NCBI GenBank assembly: GCA_036489565.1
Contig: DASXFN010000097.1
Span: 31,527 to 95,526, forward strand
DNA: 64,000 nucleotides
Reading direction: 5' to 3'
Source: JAICKN01 sp036489565
Lineage (GTDB): Bacteria; Acidobacteriota; Terriglobia; Terriglobales; Acidobacteriaceae
The notes under the pieces are model-generated. The model saw only the letters and a list, made by a program, of their open reading frames with translations, had not been told where the DNA came from and ran no database searches. This document shows, piece after piece, positions 1 to 8,326 of the stretch. A program made the position numbers and the translations under genes. The stretch's first letter is position 1; the number at the start of each line of letters is the position of its first letter.

Positions 1-129
1 TTCACTGTGGGGCCGGAAACCAGTTTGCTCATGCTGCGCCTTCAGCGGCTTCCCGCGGGAGACGTGATTAAAGGAAAACTTTGGATTGACGGTGTGCGCT
101 TGACCGAACAGCTGCAACAGCAACCATGA
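1..129 (+). CDS. C-terminal end of an unidentified protein (5' truncated)
   Basis: The first frame is open from the window edge to a TGA, giving the last 42 residues of a protein that ends in a Gln-rich tail (LTEQLQQQP). Its stop overlaps the start of the O-antigen ligase-like gene as ATGA, the usual signature of translational coupling, so the two probably share an operon. The visible part has an alternating hydrophobic pattern (LLMLRLQRL, VIKGKLWIDG) suggestive of a beta-sandwich end, but the family cannot be named from so little. That it is a real gene end is likely from the frame and coupling; its function is unknown. Confidence 0.6.
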   Translation, partial: FTVGPETSLLMLRLQRLPAGDVIKGKLWIDGVRLTEQLQQQP

Positions 130-1466
130 CTTCTCCCATCATCCCCGATCAGCGGCAGCAGGCAAATACCGTCCCTGTGTCGCGTCCCAATTGGATGGAA
201 CGCGTTCTAGTCTATGGCCCCTTTGCGCTTTTATTGTTTGGTCCGCTGGCTTTTGGCGCGGTTTCCCCATTCCCCATTTTCGTTCTTGAGGCAGGCGCGG
301 CGGCGCTTTTTCTGCTTTGGATTGTCCACCAGATAAATTCAGGCGAGATTGCGGTCTCATGGAATCCGCTGTTCGCTCCCATGATCGCTTTTCTCGCCGT
401 GATTGCTCTGCAACTAGCGACGAAGCATACGGGATATCGCTATGCAACGTATTCCGACGCGATGCTGTACATCGCTTACGGCTCGCTTTGTTTCGTGATC
501 GTGCAAACGCTACGCAGGACTTCCCATCTCCGCCATCTCGCAACCGGAGTATCCGCATTCGGTTTCGTTATCGCGTTGTTTGCGTTGCTCCAGAGCGCAT
601 CCTCGCAGGAGCAGTTGTATTGGCTGATCACTCCGCATAACAGTGGCTGGGTCTATGGTCCGTATGTAAACCATAACCACTACGCGGGACTCATGGAGAT
701 GCTGATTCCATTTCCACTCGTGATCGCCTTTAGCCATTTTGCTCATGGCGTAATGAAGCGCCTGGCCATCATTGCCGCGGCGATCATGGCAGCCACATTG
801 TTTCTTTCCGGCTCCCGCGGAGGCATGATTGCATTTCTTGTCGAGTTGGCTGTTCTGGCTCTTTTTCTGATTCGGGAGAAATCGCAATCCAAATTGCGCA
901 TGACCTGGATGTTCATTTTGTTTCCCATCATCTTGGCCTGCCTGCTCGCGTGGCTTGGAGGAAGCGAGTTCGCCAATCGCGTGACCAGCATCAAGGCGGA
1001 AACGCACACGGAAATTTCCGGCGGCGTTCGCATGGAGATTACCCGCGACGGTCTGCGCATGTTCGAACAAAAACCTGTTCTCGGGTACGGCTTAAATACA
1101 TTTCCGGAAATCTATCCCGAGTTCAAGAGCTTCTATAGCGAATTCTGGATCAACGAAGCGCACGATGATTACCTCCAACTTCTAATCGAAACCGGAGCAC
1201 TTGGATTTTGCATTATGATCTGGTTCCTGTGGACCATGTTTTCGAATGCCACTAAAAAATTAGCCGACTGGCCCGAGAATCTGAACGGGACTCTTGCGCT
1301 CGCCGCCATGCTCGGCTGCACTGGGATTTTGGTCCACAGCTTTGTGGATTTCAATCTCCACATCCCGGCGAACGCCGCCATTTTTTATACGCTATGTACC
1401 CTCGCGGCGATGGAACCGCGATTTCGCAAAAACTTTCACCGCGGGCCCAGTCGCACGAGCTCCTAG
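126..1466 (+). CDS. O-antigen ligase / Wzy_C-family polytopic membrane protein
   Basis: A 446-residue protein with about a dozen hydrophobic segments and one large hydrophilic loop (roughly residues 278-345), the layout of the O-antigen ligase/polymerase (Wzy_C) family, which transfers or polymerises undecaprenol-linked glycans at the periplasmic face of the inner membrane. The loop holds the family-type Arg (GGVRMEI), a GYGLNTF stretch, and HDDYLQLLIETG, which matches the usual HNxxLxxxxExG signature with the key His and Glu. ATG at 126 overlaps the stop of the upstream gene, which decides the start. Whether it is a ligase (WaaL), a polymerase (Wzy) or a protein O-glycosylating relative cannot be told from sequence alone, and no glycosyltransferases are adjacent. 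Confidence 0.82.
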   Translation: MTSPIIPDQRQQANTVPVSRPNWMERVLVYGPFALLLFGPLAFGAVSPFPIFVLEAGAAALFLLWIVHQINSGEIAVSWNPLFAPMIAFLAVIALQLATKHTGYRYATYSDAMLYIAYGSLCFVIVQTLRRTSHLRHLATGVSAFGFVIALFALLQSASSQEQLYWLITPHNSGWVYGPYVNHNHYAGLMEMLIPFPLVIAFSHFAHGVMKRLAIIAAAIMAATLFLSGSRGGMIAFLVELAVLALFLIREKSQSKLRMTWMFILFPIILACLLAWLGGSEFANRVTSIKAETHTEISGGVRMEITRDGLRMFEQKPVLGYGLNTFPEIYPEFKSFYSEFWINEAHDDYLQLLIETGALGFCIMIWFLWTMFSNATKKLADWPENLNGTLALAAMLGCTGILVHSFVDFNLHIPANAAIFYTLCTLAAMEPRFRKNFHRGPSRTSS

Positions 1467-1675
1467 ATTTACCATTCTGACCTCGAGATCGTTGCCTTCC
1501 CAGGGGAAAACGCCGCAAAAAATTGCACCCGGCTAATCGGTGAGCGCGTCGTTCCCATGCCCGCCGCTGAAAATTAACAACTTAGCAGCACTCAGGCATG
1601 GCACTTCGATTGCATTTACACGACCACGTCCTAGTGGGCTTCCCCGGCTCCCAACGGCTCCTGTGAGGGTAGGAA

Positions 1676-2086
1676 ATGGCATACAAGGAAATCTTCTGGA
1701 TGGCGTGTGATTCAACCGAGCAGTTGCGGGCGGAATACGGTCCCTTCCACACGCGGATTGAGGCCGAAGCCGAAGCTAAGAAAATGGGATTTGGCTTCCT
1801 TCTTCGCTATGAACACATGATTGGCGACAACGACGACATCCAGGAAGTGCGCTGCATCTTTATCGAACTGCCTGATGTGCCGCAACGCGCCTCTCAGCCA
1901 ACCCGCAAGCTCCACACCCGCTGCGCGAGTTGTGGTGAATCAGCCGTTCACGAAGAAGGCTGGCAAGCGGAAGTCTGGGCCGACATTCACGAGTTCGAAC
2001 ACTCCCGCCACCGGGTAAGATTGTTCGAACAAAACCGTGCCGATGGATTGAAAGAAATCGCCGGATGGCGCGACGCCTGCGCCTAA
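1676..2086 (+). CDS. Small hypothetical protein with a CxxC-His pair
   Basis: A 136-residue soluble protein that I do not recognise. It has no signal peptide or membrane segment. The N-terminal half (AYKEIFWMACDSTEQL, then an acidic Glu/Ala run) is followed by CASCGESAVHEE around residues 82-93, which could be half of a zinc site, although no second Cys pair follows. A GAGGG lies 7 bases before the ATG. The 209-bp gap from the O-antigen ligase gene suggests its own promoter. It converges on pgl with about 60 bp between the stops, where a copy of the GTCATCCTGAGCGAAGCG repeat sits. Length, ribosome-binding site and isolation make it a credible gene; function is unknown. Confidence 0.6.
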   Translation: MAYKEIFWMACDSTEQLRAEYGPFHTRIEAEAEAKKMGFGFLLRYEHMIGDNDDIQEVRCIFIELPDVPQRASQPTRKLHTRCASCGESAVHEEGWQAEVWADIHEFEHSRHRVRLFEQNRADGLKEIAGWRDACA

Positions 2087-2103
2087 AGCCCCTCAAACAT
2101 CTT

Positions 2104-2127
2104 GTCATCCTGAGCGAAGCGAAGGAC
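2104..2127 (+). repeat. Interspersed repeat, copy 1
   Basis: The motif GTCATCCTGAGCGAAGCG followed by AAGGAC lies between two convergent genes. A nearly identical copy is at 6523-6544, and inverted, diverged copies are at 42739-42762 and 42773-42802. All are intergenic. I recall this family as abundant in acidobacterial genomes; its function is not known to me. Confidence 0.7.
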
Positions 2128-2147
2128 CTATGCAACCGGCCGACGGC

Positions 2148-2906
2148 TTATCGCAAGCTTCCGCGCAACCCCGCCGGTAGCTCAGCCGCTGCATCACGAT
2201 CTAAAAACCAAAGCAACTTCCCATCAACAGGCATCACTCCCCCCGCGGGGGGTCCTTGCATTTTGTCTTGCAGCACTCGCCGCACCGCATCGGCTTTGTC
2301 CGCGCCAGCAGCCATAAACATCACGCACGCGGCCTGATTGAGCACCGGATAGGTGAATGTGATCCGAAAGGCGTTAAACTTCTCCACCCAGTTCGCGATC
2401 ACCAGCCTGCCCTTTTCGCTTAACCCTTGGCTTCCAGGAAACAGCGAGGCTGTGTGTCCGTCGGGCCCCAGTCCCAGCATGATGAGATCAAAGCGCGGAA
2501 ATTCGCCGGGCTGAAGATTGAAAAACTTGATCAGTTGCTCTTCGTAATTCTTGGCCGCTGTCTCCGCATCCTCTTCCGCGTGAACGCGAAATACATTCTC
2601 GGGGCGCACGTTAATTTTCGACAACAAACTCTCATTTGCCATGCGGAAATTGCTCTCTGGATCGTCCGGCGGAACATTCCGCTCATCGCCAAAAAAGAAA
2701 TAAACCTGCTCCCACGGAATGTCACCGGCGGGCAGCCCTGCCAGCAGCTTAAACAAAGTTTTCGGAGTGGATCCGCCGGAAAGCGCTACGGTAAATCTTC
2801 CCGTGCTCTGGATTGCGCTTTGCGCCAGATGGGTAAATTCAGTTGCCGCCGCGGGAAACAAATCGGCCAGATTAGAAAAAACGCGCACATCTAAATCAGT
2901 GTTCAT
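2148..2906 (-). CDS. pgl: 6-phosphogluconolactonase
   Basis: Hydrolyses 6-phosphogluconolactone to 6-phosphogluconate, the second step of the oxidative pentose phosphate pathway, in the cytosol. The 252-residue product shows the NagB/DevB-like fold signatures: VALSGGSTPKTLF near residue 40, FFGDERNVPPDDPESNF near residue 75, and LGLGPDGHTASLFPG near residue 145. The ATG at 2906 lies 11 bp after the glk stop. An upstream in-frame start would overlap glk by about 40 bp and adds residues that do not look like the family. It is the last gene of the tkt-tal-pgi-gnd-zwf-glk-pgl operon, directly after the genes that make its substrate. Length is typical. Confidence 0.93.
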   Translation of the reverse strand: MNTDLDVRVFSNLADLFPAAATEFTHLAQSAIQSTGRFTVALSGGSTPKTLFKLLAGLPAGDIPWEQVYFFFGDERNVPPDDPESNFRMANESLLSKINVRPENVFRVHAEEDAETAAKNYEEQLIKFFNLQPGEFPRFDLIMLGLGPDGHTASLFPGSQGLSEKGRLVIANWVEKFNAFRITFTYPVLNQAACVMFMAAGADKADAVRRVLQDKMQGPPAGGVMPVDGKLLWFLDRDAAAELPAGLRGSLR

Positions 2907-2917
2907 ACAGAAAAAAC

Positions 2918-3910
2918 TCAGGCTGAAACCGGAGACTCCGACTTTGACAGCCCACATTGCGCCGCGCCCAGCAGCGCGATCTTGTCATTGGTGATCACGT
3001 GCACGGGCATGGCTTCCAGCAATGGACGCATTCGCCCTTTATCCAGGAATGCCTGCATAAAGAACGGCTCCGCGAGCTTGGATAAAATCTTCGGCGCAAT
3101 TCCACCCGCCAAAAAGACTCCGCCCGTCGCCAGCATCTTCAGGCCAAGATTGCCCGCTTCAGCGCCATAAATGGAAACGAAAATATCCACCGTTTGCTCG
3201 CACAGCGAACACTTCCCTTCCATCGCGGCTCGTGAAATCGCCGCCGCCGGCTCAGTTTCGTGCATCTCGTCGGTCAACCATTTGGGTTCGCTGCCCCGAC
3301 CAGTGTCCCGAAGGAAATGGAATACGTTCACCAATCCTGGGCCGGAGAGCACGCGCTCATAACTTACATGCCCGAATTGCACAGTGAGGTAGTGCAGTAA
3401 ATCCATTTCCAACTCATTGCGCGGAGCAAAATCAGTATGGCCGCCCTCGCAGGCAAACACATGATGTTGCGTCCCATCCCAGTGAAGGCCAGCTTCACCC
3501 AAACCCGTTCCCGCTGCAATCACCGCCTGATTTCCAACCACGCCCGTCCCAGCATTTAGCCTTACCAGATCTTTATCATCGAGCGCGGAAATCCCCCAGC
3601 CCGTTGCCTCCAGATCGTTGATCAGGACAACATTTTTCACACCGATTTCCCGCGACAACTTACTCGCTTCAATCACCCAAGGAAGGTTGGATGTCTCCAC
3701 GCGGCCGTTCAGAACCGGCCCCGCAATACCAAAGCAAGCGACGTCCGGCGCAACACCCATGGTGTCCACGAAGTTCGCGGCAATTTCGTCCAGGCTGGAA
3801 AAATTGCGGCTCGGGAAAATAGTCGCCGAAACCAGAGAGAACTTCCCTTTGACTACATCGAAGTACGCCAGCCTTGCATTGGTACCTCCGATGTCTCCAG
3901 CGAGTATCAT
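2918..3910 (-). CDS. glk: Glucokinase
   Basis: Phosphorylates glucose with ATP to glucose 6-phosphate, feeding the zwf product immediately upstream. The 330-residue protein opens with the phosphate-binding loop LAGDIGGTNARLAYFD, carries the catalytic-base region LINDLEATGWGI near residue 100, the second phosphate loop VIAAGTGLGEAGL near residue 130, and an adenosine-type GGVFLAGGI near residue 265. This is the bacterial Glk (COG0837) type rather than a ROK kinase, because the ROK CxCGxxGC zinc motif is missing. Its ATG overlaps the zwf TGA as ATGA, so translation is probably coupled. Confidence 0.93.
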   Translation of the reverse strand: MILAGDIGGTNARLAYFDVVKGKFSLVSATIFPSRNFSSLDEIAANFVDTMGVAPDVACFGIAGPVLNGRVETSNLPWVIEASKLSREIGVKNVVLINDLEATGWGISALDDKDLVRLNAGTGVVGNQAVIAAGTGLGEAGLHWDGTQHHVFACEGGHTDFAPRNELEMDLLHYLTVQFGHVSYERVLSGPGLVNVFHFLRDTGRGSEPKWLTDEMHETEPAAAISRAAMEGKCSLCEQTVDIFVSIYGAEAGNLGLKMLATGGVFLAGGIAPKILSKLAEPFFMQAFLDKGRMRPLLEAMPVHVITNDKIALLGAAQCGLSKSESPVSA

Positions 3911-5517
3911 TTTTCGAAGTTCCTCCAGTGACGGTCATCCCGCTCCAGCAACTCTTCCGATTCCTTCGGCCCCCACGAGCCTGCGGAATAGTTGGGGAAA
4001 TTCCGCGGCGGCAGCGCCTTCCACACATCCAATACCGGACTCACCACGCTCCAGCCCGCTTCCACCATATCAGCGCGCTGGAACAATGTCTGGTCGCCAA
4101 TCATGCAATCGTGCAGCAACCGCTCATAGCCGGTGCTGGGTTGCGTTCCAAAATAGTCCGCATACTCAAAGTTCATGTCCACCGCGCCGAGCCGCATAAC
4201 CGGCCCGGGAATCTTCGCCGCAAATTGCAGGGAGATTCCCTCCTGCGGTTGAATATGCAAAATCAACTGATTGGGCATGAGGTTGTCCACCGGAGTATCG
4301 CGGAAAAGCACAAAAGGCGCGCGGCTAAACTGGATTACGATCTGGGTGTTTTGCGCCGCTAAACTCTTACCAGTACGTAAATAGAACGGCACGTCGGCCC
4401 ACCGCCAGTTATCAATCGCCAGCTTCATAGCGACGAAGGTCTCTGTCTTGCTTTCCGAAGGTACGTCCTCTTCATGACGATAGGCAGGAATGTGGTGCCC
4501 CATGACATTGCCTTCGCCATATTGTCCGCGAACAGTCCTGCTCAGCACGTCTTCGGCACTAAGCGGCTGTATGGCATGCAGTATCTTTGCCTGCTCGTCG
4601 CGGACCGCATCCGCCTGGAACGAAATCGGCGGCTCCATCGCGGTAAGGCTGATGAGCTGCATAATGTGGTTCGGAACCATATCGCGCAAAGCTCCAGCGC
4701 CATCGTAATAACTTCCTCGCGATTCCACGCCTACCGTTTCCGCCACCGAAATTTGCACGTGGTCAATATAGCGGCGGTTCCAGATCGGCTCGAAAATTCC
4801 ATTGGCGAAACGAAACGCCAAAATATTCTGGACGGTCTCTTTTCCCAGGTAGTGGTCAATGCGGTAAATCTGCTTCTCGGCGGCCACTTTCAGCAGTTGT
4901 TTGTTCAATGCTTTGGCCGATTCTAGATCACGGCCGAACGGCTTTTCCACGATCACTCGCCGCCAATGCTGGGTGTTCTCTTCCATCAAACCAGATGCGG
5001 CAAGCTGTTCGACAATGGGCCCAAAAAAATCAGGCGCGGTCGCCAGATAAAAGAAATAATTCTCGTGCGTCGAATGGTCCTTGTTGACCTTCTCCAAATA
5101 TTCTTTCAACTTGCCATAAACGTTTTTGTCGCTGAAGTCGGCGGTCACATAAGAAAGACGCTGCGCGAACCAGTCGCAGATTTTCTGGTCCACGTCTTTG
5201 CCCGCGTAGTCTTTGATGTCCTGCACAATTCTCTTGGCGAATTCCTCGTTCGACATGGGATTATGCGCAACCCCGATGATGGCAAACTCCTCCGCCAGCA
5301 ACTCCGCTTTAGCAAGATTGTAGAGAGCGGGAATGAGCTTGCGCTTGGTCAGATCGCCGGCTGCGCCAAAAATCACCATGGTGCATGGATCGGCAACCCT
5401 TCCTCCACGCTGCGTGAGTGGCAACATCTCTGCTTGGGCCATATTGTGATGAACCTGTACGGAACTGTGTAGCCTACCGCTATGCAGTTTTCTTGGTGGC
5501 TGGTTCGACGTGGCCAC
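3907..5517 (-). CDS. zwf: Glucose-6-phosphate 1-dehydrogenase
   Basis: Oxidises glucose 6-phosphate to the lactone with reduction of NAD(P)+. Visible signatures are the Rossmann motif VIFGAAGDLTKRKLIPALY near residue 48, the substrate loop RIDHYLGKETVQN (catalytic His region) near residue 218, and EKPFGRDL. The start is uncertain. A GTG at 5517 has GAGG 10 bases upstream and overlaps gnd by 38 bp; an ATG at 5442 avoids the overlap but has only a weak ribosome site. The extra 25 residues are polar and would be a disordered leader. The gene sits between gnd and glk in the operon and its stop overlaps the glk start. Function is certain; the N-terminus is not. Confidence 0.92.
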   Translation of the reverse strand: MATSNQPPRKLHSGRLHSSVQVHHNMAQAEMLPLTQRGGRVADPCTMVIFGAAGDLTKRKLIPALYNLAKAELLAEEFAIIGVAHNPMSNEEFAKRIVQDIKDYAGKDVDQKICDWFAQRLSYVTADFSDKNVYGKLKEYLEKVNKDHSTHENYFFYLATAPDFFGPIVEQLAASGLMEENTQHWRRVIVEKPFGRDLESAKALNKQLLKVAAEKQIYRIDHYLGKETVQNILAFRFANGIFEPIWNRRYIDHVQISVAETVGVESRGSYYDGAGALRDMVPNHIMQLISLTAMEPPISFQADAVRDEQAKILHAIQPLSAEDVLSRTVRGQYGEGNVMGHHIPAYRHEEDVPSESKTETFVAMKLAIDNWRWADVPFYLRTGKSLAAQNTQIVIQFSRAPFVLFRDTPVDNLMPNQLILHIQPQEGISLQFAAKIPGPVMRLGAVDMNFEYADYFGTQPSTGYERLLHDCMIGDQTLFQRADMVEAGWSVVSPVLDVWKALPPRNFPNYSAGSWGPKESEELLERDDRHWRNFEK

Positions 5518-6469
5518 CGAATTTTTGCCTCATGGCAGAGAGAACTCTCTCCGCAAATGTGTGCTCTTGCCGTGAGCGGAAGCGCGTGAACAGCGCCGCG
5601 GACAATACATCCACCGGAACGGCTTCATCAATCGCCGCCTGGATGGTCCAACGCCCCTCGCCGGAGTCCTGCACGAAACCGCTGTATTCTGAAAGCGTTG
5701 GATTTTCCGCCAATGCCATCGCCGTCAGGTCCAGCAACCACGAACTAATCACGCTGCCCCTGCGCCACACTTCCGCAATGTCCGGCAGATTCAAATCGTA
5801 ACGCAAATCCTCCGGAAGTTCTTTGCTGGTGGCATTTTTAAAAATATCAAAGCCTTCGGCATAGGCCTGCATAATGCCGTATTCAATACCGTTGTGCACC
5901 ATCTTCACAAAGTGCCCCGCGCCGGATGGCCCACAATACACGTAACCATCTTCGGATGTCCCGCCAAGTTTTTCGCGCCCCGGAGTGCGCGAAATATCGC
6001 CGCGTCCCGGAGCAAGCGTTTTGAAAATGGGATCAAGTTGCTGCACGACTTCTTTGGGGCCGCCCAGCATCATGCAATACCCGCGTTCCAGGCCCCACAC
6101 TCCACCGCTCGTGCCAACATCGCAGTAGTGAATGCCCTTGTCTTTTAATTGTTTCGCGCGGCGAACGTCATCTTTAAAATAAGAATTGCCGCCGTCAATC
6201 AGTACATCTCCAGCTTGAAATTTCTGGGCCAGAGTCTGAACCGTTTGTTCTGTCGGCCCGCCTGCGGGGACCATCAACCATGCGATTTTCGACTTGCCGA
6301 GTTTGGAAACAAAATCATCGAGCGAGGATGAGCCGATGGCCCCTTCGCCCGCCATCTGCTTTACGCTATCAGCGCTGAGATCGGTTACGACAATTTCGTG
6401 CCCGCCGCGCATCAAGCGGCGTGCCATGTTCGCGCCCATCTTGCCCAACCCCACCATTCCCAGCCGCAT
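5480..6469 (-). CDS. gnd: 6-phosphogluconate dehydrogenase, decarboxylating (short type)
   Basis: Converts 6-phosphogluconate to ribulose 5-phosphate and CO2. The N-terminal Rossmann loop GLGKMGANMARRLMRGGHEI, the DGGNSYFKDD segment near residue 90, GTSGGVWGLERGYCMM near residue 119 and the catalytic KMVHNGIEYG near residue 189 are all present. At 329 residues it belongs to the short, GntZ/YqeC-like class, about 140 residues shorter than E. coli Gnd, which often prefers NAD+. Cofactor use here is inferred only from class. An AAGAGGAG ribosome site lies 5 bases before the ATG. A 119-bp gap with an interspersed repeat separates it from pgi upstream; downstream it overlaps the long form of zwf. 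Confidence 0.92.
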   Translation of the reverse strand: MRLGMVGLGKMGANMARRLMRGGHEIVVTDLSADSVKQMAGEGAIGSSSLDDFVSKLGKSKIAWLMVPAGGPTEQTVQTLAQKFQAGDVLIDGGNSYFKDDVRRAKQLKDKGIHYCDVGTSGGVWGLERGYCMMLGGPKEVVQQLDPIFKTLAPGRGDISRTPGREKLGGTSEDGYVYCGPSGAGHFVKMVHNGIEYGIMQAYAEGFDIFKNATSKELPEDLRYDLNLPDIAEVWRRGSVISSWLLDLTAMALAENPTLSEYSGFVQDSGEGRWTIQAAIDEAVPVDVLSAALFTRFRSRQEHTFAERVLSAMRQKFGGHVEPATKKTA

Positions 6470-6522
6470 ACTTGCTCCTCTTAATCTTTCAAACTGCTAT
6501 CTGGAAAACTATCTAAGACTTT

Positions 6523-6544
6523 GTCATCCTGAGCGAAGCGAAGG
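6523..6544 (+). repeat. Interspersed repeat, copy 2
   Basis: GTCATCCTGAGCGAAGCG followed by AAGG, nearly identical to the copy at 2104-2127 and in the same orientation, placed in the pgi-gnd gap inside the operon. It would therefore be transcribed within the operon mRNA. Confidence 0.7.
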
Positions 6545-6588
6545 CCCCTATAACTACCTCGGGTGCGTACAATTTCGCCCAAAACTTA

Positions 6589-8316
6589 TCAGCTCAACGC
6601 CTGATTAAACGCAGCCTGCAGCTTCGCCAGCCCCGCCTTCAAATCGCTGCCCAAATGCACCCGCAGTGCGCGGCGTCCCCGATCGGCCAGTACCTGGAAA
6701 TCTCCTCGGGCCTGCGCCGCCTTCACGATGCCGAACGTATATTTTTGCCCCGGAACTGGAAGGTCGGCCGCATCATCGCAGGTGATCTGCAAGAATACTC
6801 CGCTGTTCGGCCCGCCTTTGTAAGCTTGCCCCGTCGAATGCAAAAATCGCGGACCAAAACCCAGGCAAGTCGCCACATGCTTTTTGTTTCGCAACGCATG
6901 CCGCATATTCTGTAACAGCGCTTCATGCTCATCATTCATCTGGATGTAGCCGAGCAGCGCAAAATAATCTCCTGCCTGAATTCGGGCAAGATGGGCGCGC
7001 AGATAGCCTGCTAAAGTTTTATCTTTGGCGGCCTTCGCCAGTTCATCGGCATTTTTCGAATCGGTAAAGAGTTTTACGCCACTATCTTCCAGTACCGGCT
7101 TCTCCGCAGGCAGCGAACCGGTCTTTTCATATTCCGAGGTCAAATCGCGAGTCACAATTTTGCTGGCTTCCACGTCCGGCTGATTAAAGGCGTTGATGCC
7201 AATGATCGAACCCGCCACCGCCGTCGCAATCTCCCAACGGAAAAATTCCTGCCCTAGGTGGTAAACGTCGGCAAGAACGATCCGCACAACCGGCTGCCCC
7301 GCTTTTTCCAAAGCCGCAACTTTCGCCTCCTGCGCGGAATCAGATTCCGACTCCAGCTTCAAATAGGCGAACACACGATCGTTGCCATACACTTCCGGCC
7401 CACCAATGGCTTCTCGATCCACAGGAATAATTCCGTGCCCTTGCTTCCCCGTGGACTCCGCAATCAACTGCTCCAGCCACGCGCCGAGATCAGAAACTCC
7501 CGCAGAGGTAATGATGGTGATCTTATCGCGCCCATTGACTGCAGCGGTTCCAAGAATGATCCCCAACGCTGCACCGGGGTTCTGCTCTAGCGGCACAGAC
7601 CCGGCGCAAGCTTTCACCATTTTTTCCGTGTTGTTCAGGAACCTTTCAACATCAAGCCCAATTGCCGCTGCCGGGGCCATTCCAAAATTCGAGAGGGCGG
7701 AATAACGGCCGCCGATGCTCGGCAATCCAAAGAAGACGTGACGAAACTTGTCCCCTTCAGCAACCTCTTGCATCTTCGAGCCGGGATCGGTCACCGCCAT
7801 AAAACGGCTGCCCGCTTTGTCGGCGTCAACAACCTGCTTCGCGCGTTCAAAAAAATATTGTTTAAAGATGTTGGGTTCGAGAGTCGTCCCCGATTTGCTG
7901 GAAACGATAAACAGCGTCTTCGCCAGATCAACCTGCTTCTCAAAAGCCTTGACCTGCGCGGGATCGGTCGAGTCGAGCACATGAATCTGGGGAAAGCCCG
8001 CGACGCGTCCAAATGTCTTTTCCAGAACTTCCGGACACAAACTCGATCCGCCCATTCCCAGCAGCAGCACGTCCGAAAATCCTTCCCGCTTTACGTCTTC
8101 GGCCAGCCGCTTCAACTTCTCGACATCAGCAATCTGCTGCCCGGTAACATTCAGCCAGCCCAACCACTTCGCTTCGTCTGTGTTTGTCCACAGAGATGCA
8201 TCATGCTTCCAAAGCCGCTGAGTCTTCCCGGAGGATTGCCACTCAGCCGTCGCAGCTTTCACTTTTCCGGCCAGTGGCTCCGGTAATTGATAACTCTGGC
8301 GATTTATGTCGGTCAC
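6589..8316 (-). CDS. pgi: Glucose-6-phosphate isomerase
   Basis: Interconverts glucose 6-phosphate and fructose 6-phosphate, linking the pentose phosphate enzymes to glycolysis. The 575-residue protein has SIS-fold signatures: LLLGMGGSSLCPEVLEKTFG near residue 84, the phosphate-binding VSSKSGTTLEPNIF near residue 138, and GKQGHGIIPVDREAIG near residue 290. This divergent PGI type is the one that occurs fused behind transaldolase in some bacteria. Here it is separate, starting 10 bp after the tal stop in another frame. The start is GTG at 8316 with AAAGGG about 7 bases upstream. The C-terminal ~100 residues form a further domain seen in the fused enzymes. Confidence 0.88.
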   Translation of the reverse strand: MTDINRQSYQLPEPLAGKVKAATAEWQSSGKTQRLWKHDASLWTNTDEAKWLGWLNVTGQQIADVEKLKRLAEDVKREGFSDVLLLGMGGSSLCPEVLEKTFGRVAGFPQIHVLDSTDPAQVKAFEKQVDLAKTLFIVSSKSGTTLEPNIFKQYFFERAKQVVDADKAGSRFMAVTDPGSKMQEVAEGDKFRHVFFGLPSIGGRYSALSNFGMAPAAAIGLDVERFLNNTEKMVKACAGSVPLEQNPGAALGIILGTAAVNGRDKITIITSAGVSDLGAWLEQLIAESTGKQGHGIIPVDREAIGGPEVYGNDRVFAYLKLESESDSAQEAKVAALEKAGQPVVRIVLADVYHLGQEFFRWEIATAVAGSIIGINAFNQPDVEASKIVTRDLTSEYEKTGSLPAEKPVLEDSGVKLFTDSKNADELAKAAKDKTLAGYLRAHLARIQAGDYFALLGYIQMNDEHEALLQNMRHALRNKKHVATCLGFGPRFLHSTGQAYKGGPNSGVFLQITCDDAADLPVPGQKYTFGIVKAAQARGDFQVLADRGRRALRVHLGSDLKAGLAKLQAAFNQALS

Positions 8317-8326
8317 GATTTACCCT